A stretch of 54,370 nucleotides of DNA from Pseudoselenomonas ruminantium (GTDB taxonomy: Bacteria > Bacillota > Negativicutes > Selenomonadales > Selenomonadaceae). The position numbers were made by a program, and so were the translations under genes. Location of the stretch: assembly GCA_015058655.1 (NCBI GenBank), contig SVBX01000023.1:1-54370 (forward strand). Direction: 5' to 3'. The notes beneath the pieces are model-generated. The model ran no database searches and was not told the origin of the DNA. It saw only the letters and a list, made by a program, of their open reading frames with translations. Below, piece after piece: positions 50,201 to 54,370 of the stretch. Each line of letters starts with the position of its first letter. Within the stretch, counting starts at the first letter, position 1.

Positions 50201-50229
50201 AGTATATCATTTATTTATGCTTGCGTCAA
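50201..50229 (-). promoter_or_regulatory. tRNA-Leu promoter
   Basis: On the minus strand, TTGACG (50229-50224) and TATACT (50206-50201) are separated by 17 bp. The -35 is covered by the palindrome at 50227-50239. Confidence 0.75.
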
Positions 50230-50270
50230 CAATTTGTTGCGAAAAATTTATTAGGCTCAACATTTTGTTG
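50227..50270. promoter_or_regulatory. Twin 13-bp palindromes between tRNA-Leu and the decarboxylase
   Basis: CAACAATTTGTTG (50227-50239) and CAACATTTTGTTG (50258-50270) are near-identical palindromes with centres 31 bp apart, about three helical turns. They lie in the divergent region, the first touching the tRNA-Leu -35 box. They look like paired operator sites. Confidence 0.5.
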
Positions 50271-50338
50271 CAAAATTTTTCTCAGGGAGGAATTTGCCAA
50301 GTGATGTTTGCAGAGGATAGACAACAGTGATTTTCTTA

Positions 50339-50367
50339 TTTACAAGGGAAATGTTATCTGTTACCAT
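50339..50367 (+). promoter_or_regulatory. Candidate decarboxylase promoter
   Basis: TTTACA (50339-50344) and TACCAT (50362-50367) are separated by 17 bp. Confidence 0.4.
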
Positions 50368-50403
50368 AGGGGAAGATTTTTGATTAAAAGGAAGGGTTGT
50401 GTT

Positions 50404-51570
50404 ATGTTTCGACTGACTGAACAAGAGATGAATGCATTGGCAGAGCGTATCCCTACGCCTTTTCTGGTGGCTTCGCTGGACCAGGTGGAGGAGAATTATC
50501 GCTTTATGCGGAAGCACATGCCTCGGGCGGGCATTTACTACGCCATGAAGGCAAATCCCACTCCTGGCATACTCAAACGGCTAGCCTCCCTGGGGTCCTG
50601 CTTCGATGTGGCCTCGGCGGGAGAGATGAGGGCTCTTCATGAGCTGGGCGTGGATGGTTCCCGCATGATTTACGCCAATCCTGTAAAGGATCAGCGCGGC
50701 CTTTTGGCGGCGGCAGAATGCAAGGTGCGCCGCATGACTTTTGATGATGAGTCTGAAATTGGAAAAATGGCTGCTGCTGTGCCGGGAGCAGATGTCTTGG
50801 TCAGGGTCAGCGTACGCAATAACAGGGCCTTGGTGGATTTGAACACAAAATTCGGCGCACCTTTGGAGGAAGCTCTGCCTTTGCTGAGGAAAGCTAAGGC
50901 TGCAGGCCTGAATCCTGCCGGTATCTGCTTCCATGTAGGCAGCCAATCCCTCTCTACGGCGGCCTATGAGGAGGCGCTGCTGGTTTGCAGGGGGCTTTTC
51001 GACGAGGCAAGGGTTATGGGCATGGAGCTTACGGACCTGGATATAGGAGGCGGCTTCCCTGTGCCGTCTGCAGAGGGCCTTTCCGTGGATCTGGCTGCTA
51101 TGATGGCATCCATAAACAAGCAGATTGACAGGCTTTTCCCGGATACTGCTGTCTGGACGGAGCCGGGCCGTTATATGTGCGGCACGGCGGTGAATCTGGT
51201 GGCTTCTGTCATCGGAACCAAGTTCAGGGGAGAGAAGCCCTGGTATATCCTGGATGAGAGCATCTACGGGGCTTTCTCGGGCATTATATATGACCACTGG
51301 CAGTATCCTCTGCATTGCTTCGGCACGGGTAAGAAGCAGCCTTCATACTTTGGCGGCCCCAGCTGCGATGGCATAGATGTGCTCTACAGTGATTTCGAGG
51401 CGCCTGTCCTGAAGATGGGCGATAAGGTGCTGGTGACGGAGATAGGAGCATATTCCACTGTCAGCGCTACCCGTTTCAATGGTTTTGAGCTGGCGCCCAC
51501 CATCATATGGGAAGAGCAGAAAGAAGCCCAGGCTCCTGCGTATGATATGGATAATACGGAGGCTGTATAA
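50404..51570 (+). CDS. ldc: Lysine/ornithine decarboxylase (type III PLP fold)
   Basis: This 388-residue alanine racemase-fold decarboxylase makes cadaverine from lysine and/or putrescine from ornithine. It contains the PLP-lysine in YYAMKANPTP (about 46), CFHVGSQSLS, DIGGGFPVP, the phosphate-binding EPGRYMCGTAVNLV, and the catalytic Cys in GGPSCDGIDVLY. It follows the S. ruminantium enzyme closely; there, cadaverine is attached to peptidoglycan and is essential. ATG 50404 follows AAGGAAGGG. Eighteen bases separate it from a small acidic gene. Dual specificity is inferred. Confidence 0.93.
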   Translation: MFRLTEQEMNALAERIPTPFLVASLDQVEENYRFMRKHMPRAGIYYAMKANPTPGILKRLASLGSCFDVASAGEMRALHELGVDGSRMIYANPVKDQRGLLAAAECKVRRMTFDDESEIGKMAAAVPGADVLVRVSVRNNRALVDLNTKFGAPLEEALPLLRKAKAAGLNPAGICFHVGSQSLSTAAYEEALLVCRGLFDEARVMGMELTDLDIGGGFPVPSAEGLSVDLAAMMASINKQIDRLFPDTAVWTEPGRYMCGTAVNLVASVIGTKFRGEKPWYILDESIYGAFSGIIYDHWQYPLHCFGTGKKQPSYFGGPSCDGIDVLYSDFEAPVLKMGDKVLVTEIGAYSTVSATRFNGFELAPTIIWEEQKEAQAPAYDMDNTEAV

Positions 51571-51588
51571 GCTGAAAGGCGGCAGGAT

Positions 51589-51783
51589 ATGGAAAGAGAG
51601 ATAGGGGAAATCGAGCATATGCTCATGCATGCCCTGACAGAGGAAACTCTGGCAGAGCGCATCGAGGGGGCTGCTTCCCAGCTGGAAGTTTACAACATAA
51701 TGAAAGAATTGCCCTACTTCGATCTCAGCCTGGAAGAATTTCAGGTGGGCATCAAGGCTTTGCAATCAAGCGATTCTGAGTAG
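51589..51783 (+). CDS. Small acidic helical protein next to the decarboxylase
   Basis: The 64-residue protein (MEREIGEIEHMLMHALTEETLAERIEGAASQ...) is acidic and mostly helical. Its C-terminal half, LEVYNIMKELPYFDLSLEEFQVGI, vaguely recalls Nif11-like leader peptides, but no GG site or core peptide follows. It is translated 18 bases after the decarboxylase stop and ends at a strong terminator, so it belongs to the same operon. A regulator or partner of the decarboxylase is possible; no function is established. Confidence 0.65.
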   Translation: MEREIGEIEHMLMHALTEETLAERIEGAASQLEVYNIMKELPYFDLSLEEFQVGIKALQSSDSE

Positions 51784-51787
51784 AATG

Positions 51788-51818
51788 ATCCGTCAGGGGA
51801 TTCCCTGGCGGATTTTTT
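51788..51818 (+). terminator. Terminator after the decarboxylase operon
   Basis: The arms ATCCGTCAGGG and CCCTGGCGGAT surround GATT, followed by TTTTTT. Confidence 0.85.
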
Positions 51819-51987
51819 AGCGAAGCGCAAATGGCTTCGGATAGTTGAGTATACAATAGAACGAGGGGGGATTTTTAGAAGGAAATTTTGAATCGATGTA
51901 GAAATAGTCACCATGGTATGTTGAGAACTTCTGCATATTCTGCGATTCTGGAGCATCACGACTCGGATACACGGGAGGTTTCAGTTC

Positions 51988-52305
51988 ATGGGCATGAAAG
52001 TGAAGGAGATATTCAGATACAAGGGCAAACATATTCTCTACAATACGGGAGAGATCCAGCAGGAAGAGGAAAAGAGTGAATCTGTGGAGGCAAAGGAGGA
52101 TGCCGGGCTCACTGAGGAACAGATGAATGTGGTGAAAGGTTCCATGAGCGATAATCGCATTTCGGACAGCGTGAAGGATCTGGTGGCTCAGGCTGCAGCA
52201 GAACCGGAGTTGTCTGAGGAACAGATGAATGTGGTCAAGGGGTCCATGAGTGACAATAGGATCTCTGATAGCGTAAGAGACATAGTAGAGAAGGCCTCCC
52301 AGTAG
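51988..52305 (+). CDS. Two-repeat small protein, function unknown
   Basis: This 105-residue acidic protein has an N-terminal part (MGMKVKEIFRYKGKHILYNTG, then a Glu-rich linker) and two copies of a motif of about 31 residues. A core from EEQMNVV to ISDSV is identical over 20 residues in both copies, although about ten of those codons differ at silent positions. No signal, Cys or membrane helix is present. GGGAGG lies nine bases before ATG 51988. It stands 61 bases before an HD-GYP gene in the same direction. I do not recognise the family. Confidence 0.75.
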   Translation: MGMKVKEIFRYKGKHILYNTGEIQQEEEKSESVEAKEDAGLTEEQMNVVKGSMSDNRISDSVKDLVAQAAAEPELSEEQMNVVKGSMSDNRISDSVRDIVEKASQ

Positions 52306-52366
52306 GACAGGGGCTTTCAGTGGGCCTGGGGCCTGAAATATATTCTGCATACGGGAAGGAACGACG

Positions 52367-53491
52367 ATGATAGATTTACCGCTGAAGAAACTGCGTCCCG
52401 GCATGGTGACGGCTCAGAGCATATATAATTCGAGTGGGGCCAGTTATCTGACCAAGGGTACTGAGCTTACAGAGCAGTACATAGCCAAGCTGCGGAACCT
52501 GGGAATAATGGATTTGCATGTACTGAGCTATTCTTCCGAGGTCAGTCTGCTGCCACCGGAAGAGGTGCTTTCAGAAAAAACCAGAGTCATGGCTATACAG
52601 CGTGTATATGATGTGTTCTCTCAGGTAGAGGCGACTGGCACATTTGAGGTCGAACCTCTGGCGAAGGCTGCTGCTGCCATGGTTTCGGATATCTCAAGCC
52701 GCAGTGGCAATCTGGTGCAGCTGACAGATATTCGCGTTCATGACGAATACACATTTGCCCATAGCGTCAATGTAGCCATGCTCTCGGGCATGTTGGGGCG
52801 ATTGGCTGCTTTGCCTGAGAAAGATGTGCAAGAATTGGTTTTGGGTGCACTTTTGCATGACTTGGGCAAGATCATCGTGCCTTCGGAGATTCTCAATAAG
52901 CAGGGCAGGCTTACTAAAAATGAGTTTGACATCATAAAGCACCATCCGGAGGCAGGCTTCAGCAAAATTCGTTGCATGTCTCTGCCTGATGCTTACACTC
53001 TTGGGGTTGTGGCTCTTCAGCATCATGAGCATATGGATGGAACGGGCTATCCCGGCAGGCGGAAGGACAAAGAGATACATGTGTATGGACGGATTTGCGC
53101 TATAGCGGATGTGTATGATGCCCTTACCAGCAGCAGGCCCTATAAGAAGGCTTATACGCCGGCTGTGGCTCATCATATTATGGTGAACTGTTCAGAAGGC
53201 CAGTTTGATAAGAGGCTTTTGAAACTGTTTTTCAGCAATGTGGCGATTTATCCTGTGGGCACGGTGGTGAAGACTAACGAGGGCTATGGCATCGTGAAGC
53301 AGGTGGAATTTGGCCTGACGGACAGGCCGACGCTGATAATGTTTGCCGACCAGTATGGCCGTATCTTGTCCGAGCCCTACGAAGAGAGGATTTCGGAGAG
53401 GGAGGAGCACAAGATAGATTCAGTGCTGGATGACAGCCTGCTGCTGAGCAAGATAAGAAATTCAGGATTTGATCCTGCATCTCTTCTGTAA
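52367..53491 (+). CDS. HD-GYP domain cyclic-di-GMP phosphodiesterase
   Basis: This 374-residue protein should hydrolyse cyclic di-GMP. The N-terminal region (1-115; LPLKKLRPGMVTAQSIYNSSGASYLTKGTELTE) resembles the small domain often found before HD-GYP. The HD-GYP core has HSVNVAMLSG, LLHDLGK (metal His-Asp, near 165), HHPEAG, and HHEHMDGTGYPG (the GYP signature, near 225), then ADVYDALTSSRPYK. All key residues are present. No membrane helix, so it is cytosolic. It lies behind the two-repeat protein gene. Confidence 0.92.
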   Translation: MIDLPLKKLRPGMVTAQSIYNSSGASYLTKGTELTEQYIAKLRNLGIMDLHVLSYSSEVSLLPPEEVLSEKTRVMAIQRVYDVFSQVEATGTFEVEPLAKAAAAMVSDISSRSGNLVQLTDIRVHDEYTFAHSVNVAMLSGMLGRLAALPEKDVQELVLGALLHDLGKIIVPSEILNKQGRLTKNEFDIIKHHPEAGFSKIRCMSLPDAYTLGVVALQHHEHMDGTGYPGRRKDKEIHVYGRICAIADVYDALTSSRPYKKAYTPAVAHHIMVNCSEGQFDKRLLKLFFSNVAIYPVGTVVKTNEGYGIVKQVEFGLTDRPTLIMFADQYGRILSEPYEERISEREEHKIDSVLDDSLLLSKIRNSGFDPASLL

Positions 53492-53496
53492 AAGAC

Positions 53497-53533
53497 GCAA
53501 AAAAGAGGGCGCTCTCATGGGCGTCCTCTTTTG
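53497..53533. terminator. Bidirectional terminator between HD-GYP and rubrerythrin genes
   Basis: The arms AAAAGAGGGCG and CGTCCTCTTTT lie between two convergent genes. Confidence 0.75.
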
Positions 53534-53548
53534 GTGCTTGGTTAATGT

Positions 53549-54094
53549 TTATTTGCCGAAATAGCGGTCATAGAGACCCTTGAAGCCGCAGCCGTGGCGA
53601 GCTTCATCTTTGCACATCTCATGAACCGTGTCATGGACAGCATCCAGGTTCAGCTGCTTGGCAAGGGTGGCCAGGTCTTTCTTGCCGGCGCAGGCACCGT
53701 GCTCGGCATCGATGCGCATTTCCAGATTCTTCTTGGTGCTGTCCGTGAGGACTTCGCCCAGAAGCTCCGCGAATTTGGCGGCGTGCTCAGCTTCTTCCCA
53801 AGCATAGCGCTTGAAGGCTTCAGCAACCTCAGGATAGCCTTCCCGATCAGCCTGGCGGCTCATGGCCAGATACATGCCCACCTCGGAGCATTCGCCCGTG
53901 AAGTTCATGCGCAGGCCTTCGATGATGCGGGGATCTACATCCTTGGCGACACCGACGCGGTGCTCGTCAGCAAAGACCAAATCGCCCGTCTGCTCAGTGA
54001 ATTTCTCAGCCGGTGCCTTGCAGATGGGGCACTGGGCCGGAGGGGCATCTCCCTCATGTACATAACCACAGACGGTGCAGACAAATTTCTTCAT
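53549..54094 (-). CDS. Reverse rubrerythrin (rubredoxin domain first)
   Basis: This 181-residue cytosolic peroxide-detoxifying protein has a rubredoxin-like Fe(Cys)4 domain at the N-terminus ([20 protein letters not shown]), followed by a ferritin-like four-helix di-iron domain (about 55-180) with Glu and His ligands in [22 protein letters not shown], ...[11 protein letters not shown] and [19 protein letters not shown]. This reversed order is typical of the oxygen- and peroxide-stress rubrerythrins of anaerobes such as clostridia. It has its own promoter at 54169-54197. Confidence 0.93.
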   Translation of the reverse strand: MKKFVCTVCGYVHEGDAPPAQCPICKAPAEKFTEQTGDLVFADEHRVGVAKDVDPRIIEGLRMNFTGECSEVGMYLAMSRQADREGYPEVAEAFKRYAWEEAEHAAKFAELLGEVLTDSTKKNLEMRIDAEHGACAGKKDLATLAKQLNLDAVHDTVHEMCKDEARHGCGFKGLYDRYFGK

Positions 54095-54168
54095 TTTGGC
54101 ATCCTCCTAAAAAATACACAGAAATGACAACTTGCTCCCTTATTGTGTGGTTCAATACCTACCATTTC

Positions 54169-54197
54169 ATTATACATTAAGGGTCAGAAAATTTCAA
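54169..54197 (-). promoter_or_regulatory. Rubrerythrin promoter
   Basis: On the minus strand, TTGAAA (54197-54192) and TATAAT (54174-54169) are separated by 17 bp. Confidence 0.75.
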
Positions 54198-54215
54198 CAT
54201 AAAAATAGCTATTCA

Positions 54216-54340
54216 GGGCGTGTTGATTAAATGAACTTGGCCCAGATTTGCGGGGATTGGCTGTCCATTGCTAGGCGACAAACCGCAGGCATAGCGACGC
54301 GAAGCTGTTATGTAGTGACTTTTGTCAAGCCCCAATTTTG
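54216..54340. mobile_element. MITE-like element, copy 2 (diverged, right end not seen)
   Basis: It begins GGGCGTGTTGATTAAATGA and matches 28822-28930 closely up to about base 54292, then with an insertion through TTTTGTCAA. After about 54337 the sequence no longer follows copy 1. The window ends before a right terminal repeat is seen. Confidence 0.65.
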
Positions 54341-54370
54341 GGGAATTTTCACCCGAGGACATCTTGAAAG

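Noticed and set aside
51589..52305. RiPP (lanthipeptide or Nif11-type) precursor cluster
   Set aside because: No Gly-Gly cleavage site, Cys-rich core, modification enzyme or exporter is nearby, so this reading is not supported.

Overview
The window looks like a chromosomal segment of a Selenomonas-type member of the Negativicutes (diderm Firmicutes). The best pointer is a type III PLP-dependent decarboxylase at 50.4-51.6 kb that reads closely like the lysine/ornithine decarboxylase of Selenomonas ruminantium. Supporting signs are T-box leaders on ileS and thrS, frequent TTG/GTG starts behind strong AGGAGG sites, a trigger factor-clpP-clpX-lon-engB block, and a reverse rubrerythrin. Most genes are GC-rich, lie on the + strand, and are housekeeping.

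Layout. 0-9 kb: mrp (Fe-S carrier), T-box plus ileS (long 'type 2' enzyme), a CsoR-like repressor with a His-rich tail, a HAD phosphatase, a secreted metallo-beta-lactamase-fold lipoprotein with DUF3006, an AMIN/amidase_3 wall hydrolase and a GerMN lipoprotein. 9-18.4 kb: tig, clpP, clpX, lon, engB, a siroheme decarboxylase pair (ahbA/ahbB-like), an aminotransferase and udk. 18.5-18.8 kb: tRNA-Asp, tRNA-Gly, tRNA-Cys. 18.9-23.6 kb: a tightly overlapping pseudopilus/type IV pilus-like operon (prepilin, prepilin peptidase, four minor-pilin-like proteins, PilM/N-like and PilO-like). 23.7-26.5 kb: aroC-aroK-aroB. 26.7-31.5 kb: a clostripain-family lipoprotein, a MITE-like repeat and an unusual three-gene locus (extremely acidic protein, DUF6765-like protein with three internal repeats, small membrane protein). 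31.6-35 kb: rplS, lepB, xth, prfC. 35-38.8 kb: an AT-richer island with possible non-coding RNAs, an amino-methyltransferase, a clear DpnI homologue and an Rpn/PD-(D/E)XK nuclease. 38.9-46.6 kb: pbuX-xpt, nagB, comEC, a two-gene sufC-sufB system and a small hypothetical gene. 46.6-54.4 kb: T-box thrS, rpmB, a TPR-like protein, tRNA-Leu, the decarboxylase, two small proteins, an HD-GYP phosphodiesterase, rubrerythrin, and a second partial copy of the MITE-like repeat at the right edge.

How the parts may connect. mrp and sufCB, both Fe-S assembly genes 44 kb apart, carry the same two-part sequence upstream, placed at exactly the same distance from a TATAAT -10 box; this is the strongest new regulatory signal here. 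The pseudopilus operon and comEC could serve DNA uptake, and the DpnI homologue would then police incoming methylated DNA, but this link is inference. The most novel-looking protein loci are the 105-residue two-repeat protein next to the HD-GYP gene and the acidic/DUF6765 locus. No CRISPR array, rRNA, complete insertion sequence or replication origin was seen.
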